A stretch of DNA of 64,000 nt from assembly GCA_030425195.1 (NCBI GenBank), contig JAUIAV010000001.1, forward strand, positions 186,001 through 250,000, in the 5' to 3' direction. Origin of the DNA: Gammaproteobacteria bacterium (GTDB taxonomy: Bacteria; Pseudomonadota; Gammaproteobacteria; Pseudomonadales; Azotimanducaceae). The position numbers were made by a program, and so were the translations under genes. Below the pieces are notes generated by a model. That model did no database searches and was not told where the DNA came from. It worked only from the letters and a program-made list of their open reading frames with translations. Shown here piece after piece: positions 33,477-42,700 of this stretch. Positions within the stretch are counted from its first letter, which is position 1. Each line of letters begins with the position of its first letter.

Positions 33477-35135
33477 TCAGTCGGGGTTCTGGCAGGCCTC
33501 GATATCGTCTTCCGTGAGGCCCAGGTCCTTGGCGGCCTGAGAGAAGTCCTCCGCGGTGGCGCCGGCCTCATAGATATCATTCGTGGTCTGCACCATGTCG
33601 TAGTCGCCCAGCTGATTCGCCAGCCTGCCCACGCCTCTCATCAGCGAGCCGAATCCGCGTTTCTTCTTCTGTGCCGCCTGGGCCGCTTCCATTTTCTCCT
33701 GCAGACAGGCCTGCTGAGCTGCCCGGAGTTCCTCGGGACTGCGCTCCCTGCTGCCAGCGGCGGAAGCACCGCCAGCAGCCAGGATGCCGGCCAGCTGGGG
33801 TGACGCCTCTCCTGTCACCGGCATGCCGTTCTCGGCTTCGTACTGGGAGATGGCGATGGCCGTGTCCGTATCCATGGTTCCGGTAGGGTTGACGTTGTAG
33901 CCGAGTTCCGCCAGGTCTTCCTGGATCATGAACACCATGCCGTCGGCACCCTCCGCGGGCTCTGGCGCAGAGGTCTTCACCGGTTTCACTTCACCACCAT
34001 CGGACACCGTTCTCACGGTCGCCACCGCCGCGGTGCCCGTTCCCGGGCAGGGATTGCCCATGGCATCCGTCAGCTCCGGGTTGACCCGGATGCTGTCCAC
34101 GACGGTCTCGAACTGGATCCCATTACCCTTGGCCATGTTCTCGATCATCTTGAGCTGCGGGCCCATCATCGATTCCATCATGGCCAACTGCTGCGGCGGC
34201 ATGCTCTTCTTCTGCTTTTCGAACTCGGCGAGCTGAGCCTGGGCCTCCGCCATCTGAGCCTCCTGTTCGGGTGTGAGCATGCCGTTCATGGACATGACCT
34301 GGCGGTAGGACTCGTACATGTTGCTGCCGGGCACCGTTCGATAATCGGCCTGCGCCGTCTCCAGAGTCATCTCCTGGGACTTGCCTTCCGACGTCATGGT
34401 GCCGTCCATCTTCATGGTGAGCGGTACGTACTGGTCCGTGTCCACGTAGAGGCTGATCGCCTCGATGCGGTACTCCGCACCATCGTTCTTCTCCACATGG
34501 TTCAGACCTTCCGCCCGGATGTGCCAGGCCTTCCGGCCGTCCACCGTTTCCGTGCCCACCACCTCGGCTTTCTCCATGAAAGCCTGCATGTGATCGAGTG
34601 ACTGCCTCGCATCGTCGGTGGGATCGTAGGCCTGGTCCGCCCGCTTCGCATCGGCGGCGGCACGGAGAAATTCCGCGTTGCCGCCCATCATCACCCGGGG
34701 ATTCATGGTGTTCCACGGATCCGTACCGGAAGACGCGAACTCACCGCCGACCGGCAGGCCGGATTCGCTGCCATACGTTCTGCGGTTTTCCTCTGCCAGC
34801 ACCTCCCCCGTCATCTGCGTGCTGTCGGCAAAGAAGTCGAGCTCGTCCGCAGACAGGCCCACGTCGCACTGACGGTTCTGAATCTGAGTGGCCGTCATCG
34901 GAACGAAGAACGTCTGCTGTTCGCCTGCATCGTCTTCGTATTCCGTGCGCACGTACCACAACGTGGCCGTCTGGCCCATGATGGTCCGGTCAACCGCATA
35001 GGCGTTGACACCTTCCCAGCGCTCGATCTGACGCTTCTGCGCGGTCTCGAGAATCTCGCGTGCGCTTTCCGCAAACACCACATCCGGCGTCGCCAGAACG
35101 GCCACGGCCGCGGCCCAAATAGATAGCTGTCGCAT
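33477..35135 (-). CDS. Secreted protein with C-terminal peptidoglycan-binding domain
   Basis: A 552-residue exported protein; the signal peptide ends near VFA at residue 22. The main part (about 25-380) is of unknown family. A long, Met/Gln-rich coiled segment follows (QMAEAQAQLAEFEKQKKS). A PG_binding_1-like repeat lies at roughly 430-480 (IQEDLAELGYNVNPTGTMDTDTAIAISQYE), and the C terminus is helical and basic, then acidic. GGGAGAAGTT precedes the ATG. The frame is open much further upstream, but that part overlaps the MsrQ-like gene in another frame. It is probably periplasmic and attached to the wall. It forms an operon with the DUF2235 gene. Confidence 0.8.
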   Translation of the reverse strand: MRQLSIWAAAVAVLATPDVVFAESAREILETAQKRQIERWEGVNAYAVDRTIMGQTATLWYVRTEYEDDAGEQQTFFVPMTATQIQNRQCDVGLSADELDFFADSTQMTGEVLAEENRRTYGSESGLPVGGEFASSGTDPWNTMNPRVMMGGNAEFLRAAADAKRADQAYDPTDDARQSLDHMQAFMEKAEVVGTETVDGRKAWHIRAEGLNHVEKNDGAEYRIEAISLYVDTDQYVPLTMKMDGTMTSEGKSQEMTLETAQADYRTVPGSNMYESYRQVMSMNGMLTPEQEAQMAEAQAQLAEFEKQKKSMPPQQLAMMESMMGPQLKMIENMAKGNGIQFETVVDSIRVNPELTDAMGNPCPGTGTAAVATVRTVSDGGEVKPVKTSAPEPAEGADGMVFMIQEDLAELGYNVNPTGTMDTDTAIAISQYEAENGMPVTGEASPQLAGILAAGGASAAGSRERSPEELRAAQQACLQEKMEAAQAAQKKKRGFGSLMRGVGRLANQLGDYDMVQTTNDIYEAGATAEDFSQAAKDLGLTEDDIEACQNPD

Positions 35136-35245
35136 AACTTCTCCCTGCTGAGGACCGCTCCGGGATTCCCGGAGCTGCGTTCTTCCCTGTGAATTCGTAA
35201 GCCTACTCCAGATAACGAAACTCGCAAACGAAACCGCCACGGCAG

Positions 35246-35818
35246 TCAGCGGGAATTCGTGCCCCGGCGGCTGGACGGCACGATCCGCAGTCCCTCGATG
35301 AGAAGTACCAGCCCCAGGCAGACATACGCCCAGACCGGGTTCAGACTGGCGAGCACCCAGTGTGCGAAGGTGAGCACCGCACCCGGGTAAACAATCCGGT
35401 GCAGCACCTTCCAGCGCCTGCCCAGCGCGCGCACCGACAGAGTGTTGCTGGTCAGCGCCAGAATCAGCATGACGAGAAACGCAATCCAGCCCGTGGCCAG
35501 ATCGGGCTCGAGCCCTTCCCGGACGATCAGCCCGGCTCCCCATTTCCGTTCCAGGTACACGCCAAGATGGAAGGCCGCATAAGCGAAGGCGGCGACGCCG
35601 ATCGAGCGCCGATGCGCAAGCAGGAACCGCGGCAGCGGGTGCGCCCCCGGAAAACGGGACAGCGGCGTCGCCGCCAGAGCCGCGATGAGCAGCCCGACGC
35701 TCCACTGGCCGGTGAGATGTATGGTCTCTCCATAGCTGATGCTGCCCGAGAGGAACCCCGCGAGGATCAGCCCCGCAGGCACCGCCAGCAGACACCAGAC
35801 GAAATACTTCCTACCCAC
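35246..35818 (-). CDS. MsrQ-like ferric-reductase-type membrane protein
   Basis: A roughly 190-residue membrane protein with five to six hydrophobic segments. LLAHRRSIGVAAFAYAAFHLGVYL and GRRWKVLHRIVYPGAVLTFAHW carry the paired histidines that bind heme in the ferric-reductase-like domain. The LTSNTLSVRALGRRWKVLHR run is typical of MsrQ, the heme partner of the periplasmic methionine sulfoxide reductase MsrP. No msrP gene is adjacent, so an orphan or other electron-transfer role is possible. A GTG at 35818 is the best start; the upstream extension is out of character. Confidence 0.8.
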   Translation of the reverse strand: MGRKYFVWCLLAVPAGLILAGFLSGSISYGETIHLTGQWSVGLLIAALAATPLSRFPGAHPLPRFLLAHRRSIGVAAFAYAAFHLGVYLERKWGAGLIVREGLEPDLATGWIAFLVMLILALTSNTLSVRALGRRWKVLHRIVYPGAVLTFAHWVLASLNPVWAYVCLGLVLLIEGLRIVPSSRRGTNSR

Positions 35819-35908
35819 GCGTTGTGAACCCAGGTGCCGTTTCCACGTATCAGCCGGTCCGCATGCTATGCTGCGGCCCCTTTCGAAACAAACACGGGAA
35901 TCGAGGTG

Positions 35909-36397
35909 ATGCGACTGAAAGCGGTGACAACACTTGCCCTCATGGGCGTACTGGCCGCGCTTGGATCCGGCTGCGGCCAGGAACAGGCCACGACGGCGCC
36001 GGCGCCTTCGTTCTCGACCGCACCGCTGATCGATCCCAATTCCGCACCGGAAGCCATCCTGGTCGGTGTCTCCGGTCTCGGCAGCGAGCAGGTCGGCGCG
36101 ATTCTCGACGGGCGGCCGTTCTCCACCCCGTCCGAACTGCACGCGATACTCAGTCAGGGGCTGAGCGAAGACGCGCTGCGCAGCATCTACGGCGTGATGT
36201 TCATCAAGGTGGGTCTGAACTCCGGGGCCGAGGAAGACTTCAAGCTGATCCCCTCCACCCTCTCACCCGGCAAGCTCGCGCACGAATTCGAGGAATACCG
36301 GCCATACGATTCCATCGAGCAGTTCGAGCGTGAGATGTCGAAGTACGTGAGCGACGAAGAAGTGGCGCATCTGAGCCGGTACGTCACGCTGGACTGA
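35909..36397 (+). CDS. Lipoprotein with helix-hairpin-helix domain
   Basis: A 162-residue lipoprotein: signal MRLKAVTTLALMGVLAAL then lipobox GSGC. After a Thr/Pro linker there is a ComEA-like helix-hairpin-helix segment (IDPNSAPEAILVGVSGLGSEQVGAIL...FSTPSELHAIL). The C terminus is helical (YDSIEQFEREMSKYV). Helix-hairpin-helix domains usually bind DNA without sequence preference, but on a lipoprotein it may serve protein contacts. GAGGTG lies directly before the ATG. It is divergent from the MsrQ-like gene. Function unknown. Confidence 0.78.
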   Translation: MRLKAVTTLALMGVLAALGSGCGQEQATTAPAPSFSTAPLIDPNSAPEAILVGVSGLGSEQVGAILDGRPFSTPSELHAILSQGLSEDALRSIYGVMFIKVGLNSGAEEDFKLIPSTLSPGKLAHEFEEYRPYDSIEQFEREMSKYVSDEEVAHLSRYVTLD

Positions 36398-36542
36398 CTA
36401 TCGGCCAGATGTCTACCTCTGCTCCGGCAGGCCGGGTCTAAGCCGCCTGCTGTAGCGCCGGGCAGGACATGTCAGCGTACGCACCGGAACGGTTCTTGCA
36501 CCCTCCGCAGGCAGCAGAACTGCGACCGACGGAGATGGCCAC

Positions 36543-37661
36543 ATGATCCTGAACGGCATAGAGGTGCCCGTCTGGCTGCTTGCCGGCGGCTTTCTGCTGC
36601 TGTCCACGCTCCTGATGCTGCTGATCAAGACGCTGATCATAAGGGCCGTTCAGCGCTGGGTGGATCGAAGCAGCTTCCGATTCGACACCCTGCTGCTTTC
36701 CTCCATCCGGTTCCCGCTGAATCTGGCCATCCTGGTCCTGAATCTTCTGCTCCTGAAGCAGCTGATGATAGTTCTGTCGCTCGACGTGAGCGCTTATGGT
36801 GCATTGTTCAGCACCGGCGCACAGATTCTGGTCATCCTCGCCCTGATCGTGTTCATGGACCGCTTCACCAGCGGCGCCCTGAACAGCTATGCGAACAGCG
36901 AAGGTATCCGGAACAGCAAGAGCCTCCTGACCGGCATCGTCCGGAGCACGATCTACGTGATCGGTGCTTTGGTGCTTCTCGGCAGCTTCGGTATCCCCAT
37001 CACCCCCATCATCGCTTCCCTCGGGATCGGTTCGCTGGCCGTGGCGCTGGCCCTGCAGCCGACACTCGAGAACTTCTTTTCCGGCGTGCAGCTGGTTGTG
37101 GACAAACCCATCCGGGTGGGGGATTTCATCGAGCTCGAATCCGGAGAGCAGGGGTTCGTCGACAGGATCGGCTGGCGGTCCACCTGGATCCGCATGCTGC
37201 CGAACAACACGGTCATCATGCCGAACAGTGCGTTGTCCAATTCCAAGGTCATCAACTACTTCTATCCGGAAAAGGAACTGTCGGTACCTGTGGAAGTCGG
37301 CGTCCACTACGACTCGGATCTGGAACGCGTGGAACAGGTGACCCTGGAGGTCGCGCGCGAGGTCCTCCAGTCACACGAATGGGGTGTGGACGACTATGAG
37401 ACGTTCGTCGTCTACCACACCTTCGACAACTCCAGCATCAACTTCACCGTGATGCTGCGTGCGAAGGAATACTTCAACCGCTTCTGGGTCAAGTCCGCCT
37501 TCATCAAGGCTCTGCACCGACGCTATCGCGAGGAAGGCATCACCATCCCGTTCCCGATCACCGCACTGAATCTCTCTCAGGAACAGGCCGCTGGCACGCT
37601 GGAGGCCATTCAGACGCGGGCCGCAGACCCTGGCAGCACCCGCAAGGTGGTGTCCCGATAG
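36543..37661 (+). CDS. MscS-family mechanosensitive ion channel
   Basis: A 372-residue protein with four N-terminal hydrophobic segments and a soluble C-terminal beta plus alpha/beta domain. The pore helix region reads GIPITPIIASLGIGSLAVALALQPTLENFFSG, the Gly/Ala-rich TM3 of MscS proteins. VDKPIRVGDFIEL and TVIMPNSALSNSKVINY follow, as in the beta domain. These channels release solutes when membrane tension rises. Length is normal and the gene stands alone. No strong ribosome binding site is visible. Confidence 0.93.
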   Translation: MILNGIEVPVWLLAGGFLLLSTLLMLLIKTLIIRAVQRWVDRSSFRFDTLLLSSIRFPLNLAILVLNLLLLKQLMIVLSLDVSAYGALFSTGAQILVILALIVFMDRFTSGALNSYANSEGIRNSKSLLTGIVRSTIYVIGALVLLGSFGIPITPIIASLGIGSLAVALALQPTLENFFSGVQLVVDKPIRVGDFIELESGEQGFVDRIGWRSTWIRMLPNNTVIMPNSALSNSKVINYFYPEKELSVPVEVGVHYDSDLERVEQVTLEVAREVLQSHEWGVDDYETFVVYHTFDNSSINFTVMLRAKEYFNRFWVKSAFIKALHRRYREEGITIPFPITALNLSQEQAAGTLEAIQTRAADPGSTRKVVSR

Positions 37662-37688
37662 ACCGTCCGGGCGATCTTTGGCGGACGC

Positions 37689-37742
37689 TTTGACGGATCT
37701 TGCGTCAAATGATTTGACGCCAACACGTCCCCGGCGTAGGAT
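37689..37742 (+). promoter_or_regulatory. Palindromic operator overlapping a sigma-70 promoter
   Basis: GCGTCAAAT-g-ATTTGACGC (37702-37720) is a perfect 9-bp inverted repeat with a one-base centre. TTTGACG at 37689-37695 adds a third copy of the same half-site, inverted relative to the central CGTCAAA. The right arm supplies a -35 element TTGACG (37714-37719), followed after 17 bases by TAGGAT (37737-37742). The next gene starts at 37775. A repressor bound here would cover the -35 element. Confidence 0.6.
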
Positions 37743-37774
37743 GGCCTTCCATCGCGCCACCGGGGAGAGGCAAC

Positions 37775-38299
37775 GTGGTCGAAGCCGCACAGCAACTGCT
37801 GGCACCCTACTATTTTCAGATCAAATTCGTGCACCTGCTGTTCGTGGCCGTCTGGTTCATGAGCACGTCCGTGGCCTACCGTTTTTATCTGCTGCCGATC
37901 TTCCGGCACTGGATGAATGCGCCGGAGGAACTGGACGCCGTCAGGCTGCGCAACTGGGCCATGGAGCGCTTCGATGACGGCGCCATCCTGGAGCACATCG
38001 CGTTTCCCATGCTGCTGATCACGGGACCCATGCTGATGATCGCCGGGGGATGGACGCCTGCGGCAGGGTGGTTCGCCATGAAGCTGGTGATCGTCGTTCT
38101 GGTGTTCATACCCGTCGAGATCCTGGACTACCACCTGGCCCACTTCGCGGGGAACAAGGAGAAGATCCGGGCATCCGGGAGCGGTGAAGCCTATGAGGCC
38201 GCCATTCACACACACTGGTGGTTCCTGATCGTCTCCTCCCCCATCGTGATCGTCACCATCCCGTACGTTCTCTATCTCGCGATCGTCAAACCCTTCTGA
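37775..38299 (+). CDS. Integral membrane protein with conserved histidines
   Basis: A 174-residue protein starting with GTG, preceded by GGGGAGAGG. Four hydrophobic segments are visible (near residues 15-35, 75-95, 100-120 and 148-170). His residues occur close to membrane ends (FVHLLF, LEHIAF, DYHLAHFAG, IHTHWWF), a pattern seen in heme- or copper-binding membrane proteins. A DUF2269/CopD-like relationship is possible but not secure. It is followed 12 bases later by another small membrane protein gene, and is preceded by a palindromic operator. Confidence 0.75.
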   Translation: MVEAAQQLLAPYYFQIKFVHLLFVAVWFMSTSVAYRFYLLPIFRHWMNAPEELDAVRLRNWAMERFDDGAILEHIAFPMLLITGPMLMIAGGWTPAAGWFAMKLVIVVLVFIPVEILDYHLAHFAGNKEKIRASGSGEAYEAAIHTHWWFLIVSSPIVIVTIPYVLYLAIVKPF

Positions 38300-38311
38300 A
38301 GGAGCCAGGCC

Positions 38312-38584
38312 ATGAGCGATGACTTTCTACCGCCCGGGGATACCGACGCAGCCAGACCCTTCGAAGTCAGCGATGCGAAAATCAACCTCACTTCCGCGCT
38401 GCTCGGCGCCTCGGTGCTGTTCGTGATCTATCCCGCGTATGTGCTGCTGCGGTACTGGTGGGGGGTCGAATCGGCGTTCTCGTGGTCGTCCGTTGCGGTC
38501 GCGGTGGTCTGCGCAGTGCTGTTCGGCCTGAACGTGCGCCGCCGTGTCAGGCCTCTGGCGAAGCCCGACACGTCCACCGGTTGA
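38312..38584 (+). CDS. Small membrane protein
   Basis: A 90-residue protein. The N-terminal 30 residues are polar; two hydrophobic segments follow (SALLGASVLFVIYPAYVLL and SSVAVAVVCAVLFGLNV), then a basic tail (RRRVRPLAK). GGAGCC precedes the ATG. No family is recognised. It lies 12 bases after the membrane protein above and probably belongs to the same regulated operon. Confidence 0.72.
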   Translation: MSDDFLPPGDTDAARPFEVSDAKINLTSALLGASVLFVIYPAYVLLRYWWGVESAFSWSSVAVAVVCAVLFGLNVRRRVRPLAKPDTSTG

Positions 38585-38597
38585 GGCACAGGGAGGG

Positions 38598-39002
38598 TCA
38601 GGCGCCTATGGCTTCCCGCCCGGATGCTTTCCGGAGCTCGTTGGCCTGAGCGCTGTCCAGATACTCGTCGATACGGACGATCCTGCCGTCCCTGACGGTG
38701 ATGAAGATGCACGCCGGAATGACGAACTGCGTTCCATCCCGGGTGGTGCAGCACAGATCATGCCGCTGCACGACCCGCTCTGCATCCAGGGCCAGCCGTT
38801 CCCTGACGTCGTACCGGATCTGCTCGACGCTGCCGATCAGACCCGTCAGCGTCTGCAGGTTTTCCGCCTTCGTCTGAACCGCATTGGAGAAGTTGTGCCA
38901 GACTTCCACGTCATCCGAATAGAGCGCATCGACGCCGGCGGGGTCCCCCGCCTCAATGCAGGTGAACAGCGATCCAGCCACATCCAGCAACGTCTTCTCC
39001 AT
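38598..39002 (-). CDS. SnoaL/NTF2-like protein
   Basis: A 134-residue protein with the cone-shaped NTF2-like fold: two helices (LFTCIEAGDPAGVDALYSDD), then strands ending in IFITVRDGRIVRIDEYLDS. The family includes small cyclases, isomerases and ligand-binding proteins, so function cannot be deduced. AGGAGAATCTC precedes the ATG. It is the last gene of a minus-strand run with an SDR, the transglutaminase and the Anbu protease, with a 40-base gap to the SDR. Confidence 0.82.
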   Translation of the reverse strand: MEKTLLDVAGSLFTCIEAGDPAGVDALYSDDVEVWHNFSNAVQTKAENLQTLTGLIGSVEQIRYDVRERLALDAERVVQRHDLCCTTRDGTQFVIPACIFITVRDGRIVRIDEYLDSAQANELRKASGREAIGA

Positions 39003-39042
39003 GAGATTCTCCTCGTTTCCTTTCAGGTTTTAGAGTTCAGGT

Positions 39043-39780
39043 TCAGATGAGTGACAGGCCGCCATCGACCAGCAGCACCTGGCCGGTCGTAAAACCACCC
39101 CGCATCAGATACAGATAGGCTTCAGCCAGCTCCGCGGGATTTCCCGCCCGCGGCAGCGGCTGCCGTTCGGTCATGCGCTGCAGACGCGCCGCGCGCTCCG
39201 CTTCCGGGATCCGTTCCCAGACTTCCGTCAGCACGTAACCGGGGCACACGGCGTTCACCCGCACCGGGGCGAGCTCCACCGCAAGCCCGCGCGTCAGATG
39301 CTCGATGGCACCCGCCATGGCGGTCCCCAGAGCCGCGTTCTTCCGCGGGCGATGCGCGATCATGCCATCGGTGAGCGTGATGGACCCGCCCGGAGCGATA
39401 TGCGGCTGTGCGTGCTTGATTGCCGCCAGCGCACCCCAGAAGCGAACCGCGAAGGTTTCGTTGGCCTGCGTGAGATCCATGTCCGCGACCCCGCCGCCGT
39501 CCCGCTGCGGCCCCCAGTCACCGGCAGTGTAGGCCAGATGATCGAAAGGACCGATCGTCGCGAAGAACCGGGCCACGCCAGGTTCGTCGCGCACGTCCAC
39601 CGCCTGTCCGGCCGCACCGCCGCCCAGCCGCGTCACCGCGTCTGCGACCTTGTCCGGATTGCTCGAACCGATGACGACGTCCGCACCCTCGCGCCGGGCA
39701 CCTTCGGCAATGGCGAATCCGATGCCGGAGGAGCCGCCGATGACGACGACCCGCTGATTCCTGAGGCTGGCTCCGGTCAT
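39043..39780 (-). CDS. SDR family oxidoreductase lacking the YxxxK motif
   Basis: A 245-residue short-chain dehydrogenase fold. The cofactor motif GGSSGIG is near the N terminus, DVRDE binds adenine, and PVRVNAVCPGYV and the C-terminal GQVLLVDGG are typical. The usual catalytic YxxxK is missing: the region reads HRPRKNAALGTAMAGAIEHL, with Gly/Thr where Tyr is expected and no Lys four residues on. It may belong to a divergent SDR branch that binds a ligand or uses other residues. The ATG lies seven bases after the transglutaminase stop, so it is in that operon. Confidence 0.85.
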   Translation of the reverse strand: MTGASLRNQRVVVIGGSSGIGFAIAEGARREGADVVIGSSNPDKVADAVTRLGGGAAGQAVDVRDEPGVARFFATIGPFDHLAYTAGDWGPQRDGGGVADMDLTQANETFAVRFWGALAAIKHAQPHIAPGGSITLTDGMIAHRPRKNAALGTAMAGAIEHLTRGLAVELAPVRVNAVCPGYVLTEVWERIPEAERAARLQRMTERQPLPRAGNPAELAEAYLYLMRGGFTTGQVLLVDGGLSLI

Positions 39781-39787
39781 CGGGACA

Positions 39788-42700
39788 TCAGGGTTTGCGC
39801 CCGATCTTCGGCGGCGCGAAACGCAGATCCAGCGAATAGGGCTGCTCCGGCCGTGTCTCCTCGGGCGGAATGTCGATGGTCCCCTGCTGGTGCCCGTGCG
39901 GCCAGAATCGGGCCTGCCGGCGCGCCTCGGCTTCGTTCGCATTGACCGGGAAGGTCTCGTAATTACGCCCGCCCGGATGGGAGACGTGATAGGTGCAGCC
40001 GCCGATGGAACGCCGGTTCGCCACATCCACCACGTCGAAAACGAGCGGTGTGTGGGTTTCGATGGTGGGGTGCAGGGCTGAGTGCGGCTCCCACGCCTTG
40101 TAGCGGACGCCACCCACATAGTGACCGCGCACACCGGAAGCTCTGAGCGGTACCCGACGGCCGTTGCAGGTGACGATGTACCGATCAGACGTCATACCGT
40201 GCACGCTCACCTGCAGCCGCTCCACCGAGGAATCCACGTACCGGGAGGTACCCTGACCGGAAGACTCTTCGCCCAGCACGTGCCAGGGTTCCAGGGCCGT
40301 ATGCAGCTCCAGAGACATACCGCCCACATTCATGCCACCGATCCGCGGGAAACGGAATTCACGGAACGCCTCGAACCATTCGAGCTCGAACTCGTACCCC
40401 TGATCACGGAGAAAGGCCACCACGTCGCTCATGTCTTCCCAGATGTAGTGGCCGAGCATGAACCGGTCGTGCAGCTCGGTCCCCCAGCGGATGAGTCGAT
40501 GGTGGTAGGGCCGCTTCCAGAAGCAGGCGAACAGCGCCCTGATCAGCAGCATCTGCGCCAGACTCATCTCCGGGTGCGGCGGCATCTCGAAGCCCCGGAA
40601 CTCCACCAGGCCGAGGCGCCCGGCCGCCGAATCCGGCGAGTAAAGCTTGTCGATGCAGAACTCCGCGCGGTGGGTGTTGCCGGTGAGATCCACCAGGAAA
40701 TTCCGCAGCACCCGGTCTACCAGCCAGGGTTTCTCAGAGTCCTTCCCGGGCAACCGGTCGAAGGCGATCTCGAGCTCATAGAGATTGTCGTCCCGGGCCT
40801 CGTCGATTCGCGGCGCCTGACTGGTCGGCCCGATGAAGAGCCCGGAGAAGAGATACGAGAGTGCCGGATGATGCTGCCAGAAGGTGATCAGACTCCGCAG
40901 CACGTGAGGGCGCTTGAGAAACGGACTCTCGGCCGGGGTCGGACCGCCCAGGGTGACGTGATTGCCGCCGCCCGTGCCCGAATGCCGGCCGTCCAGCATG
41001 AATTTCTCGGTACCGAGACGGGTCAGGCGCGCCTCTTCGTAGAGCAGGCGCGTGTTTTCCACGAGCGCCTTCCAGGACGCGGAGGGATGAATGTTCACCT
41101 CGATCACGCCCGGATCCGGCGTGATCTTGAGAAGGTCCATCCGCGGGTCCCGGGGAGGCTCGTAACCCTCGAGCACCACGGGCAGACGGACCTTCGCGGC
41201 GGCCGCGCCGATCACCTCGATCAGTTCCAGATAATGTTCGAACCGGGTCAGCGGCGGCATGAAGATGTAGAGGCGCCCCTGCCGGGCCTCCACGCAGAGT
41301 GCCGTGTGCACGATCTCACGAGACACATCCCGCGCTTCTGAGCGCTGCTTCCTCCGATCACCGATCTGACTCAGATCCTCGAAGGGATCCCGGTCGGGCT
41401 CGAGCTCGTCGGGCTTCCGCCAGGGCAGGGAATCAAGCGGAATGCGGAGTCCCATCGGCGAATCACCCGGTACGAGCAGCAGCTTGCCGACCCGGAACGG
41501 CCAAGGACCCGTCTGCCAGTAGTCCTCGTCCCCAACCGACACGTGCTTGAGCGGCAGGGCGTAACCGGCGGGGGCATCAATACCGCGGGCGAACAGCCGG
41601 GCGAGACGCTTCCGCTCCAGCGGGTCCTTGAGCTTGCTGTTCTCCGGCGTCACGTTGCGCGGCAGCGTGCTTTCCTTCCAGAGGTAGTAGGCACTGTTCT
41701 CAAAGGCGGTCACCACACGGTTCCCGGGCAGTCCGAGCCCGCTGGTGATCTGCTTCATGAGCCGTTCGGCATCGGCTGCGTCGTGACCGTAGTCCTGCTG
41801 TTCATCGGCCAGCCAGCGGTCGTTGCGCCAGACCGGCTTGCCGTCCCGACGCCAGAACAGCGTGAGCGCCCAGCGCGGCAGCGGTTCGCCCGGATACCAC
41901 TTGCCCTGGCCGTAGTGCAGCATTCCACCGGGACCCAGCCGCTCCCGCAGCCGTTTGAGCAGCTCACCGGACAGCTGGCGTTTCTTCTCACCGAGGGCGG
42001 CATTGTTCCACTCCTGCCCCTCCATGTCGTCGATGGAGACAAAGGTCGGCTCGCCGCCCATGGTGAGCTTCACCCTGGCCTTCTTCAGATCCCGATCAAC
42101 CTGTTCCCCGAGCGCGTCGATGGCCTGCCACTGGGAATCGCCGAAGGGTCTGGTGACCCGCGGGTCCTCATAGATCCGCTCCACCGTATTGGCGTAGATG
42201 AGCGTGGTTTCGCATACGTCCGTGGCACCGGTGATGGCGGCCGCGGTAGCGGGCTCTGGTGTGCAGGCGAGCGGTATGTGCCCTTCGCCGGCAAAGAGGC
42301 CGGAAGTCGGGTCGAGTCCCACCCAGCCCGCACCGGGCAGGAAGACCTCGGCCCAGGCATGCAGATCGGTGAAATCCGCCTCCGGTCCGGAAGGTCCGTC
42401 CAGTGCTTTCTCGTCGGCGGTGAGCTGCACCAGATAGCCGGACACGAACCGGGCTGCCAGCCCCAGATGCCGCAGGATCTGCACCAGCAGCCAGGCGCTG
42501 TCCCTGCAGGAGCCGCTCTGCCTTTCGAGCGTTTCCTCACAGGTCTGCACGCCGGCTTCGAGCCGGATCTCGTAGCGGAGGTCCGCCTGCAGACGCTGAT
42601 TGAGCGCCACCAGAAAATCCACGATGGGTTGTTTGCGTTTCCGCTCCACCGACGACAGCCAGTGCATCAGCCGCTCGCCCCGCTCGGAGATCTTGAGATA

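Noticed and set aside
35834-35908. Longer start for the HhH lipoprotein
   Set aside because: The added residues precede the lipoprotein signal and would disrupt export.
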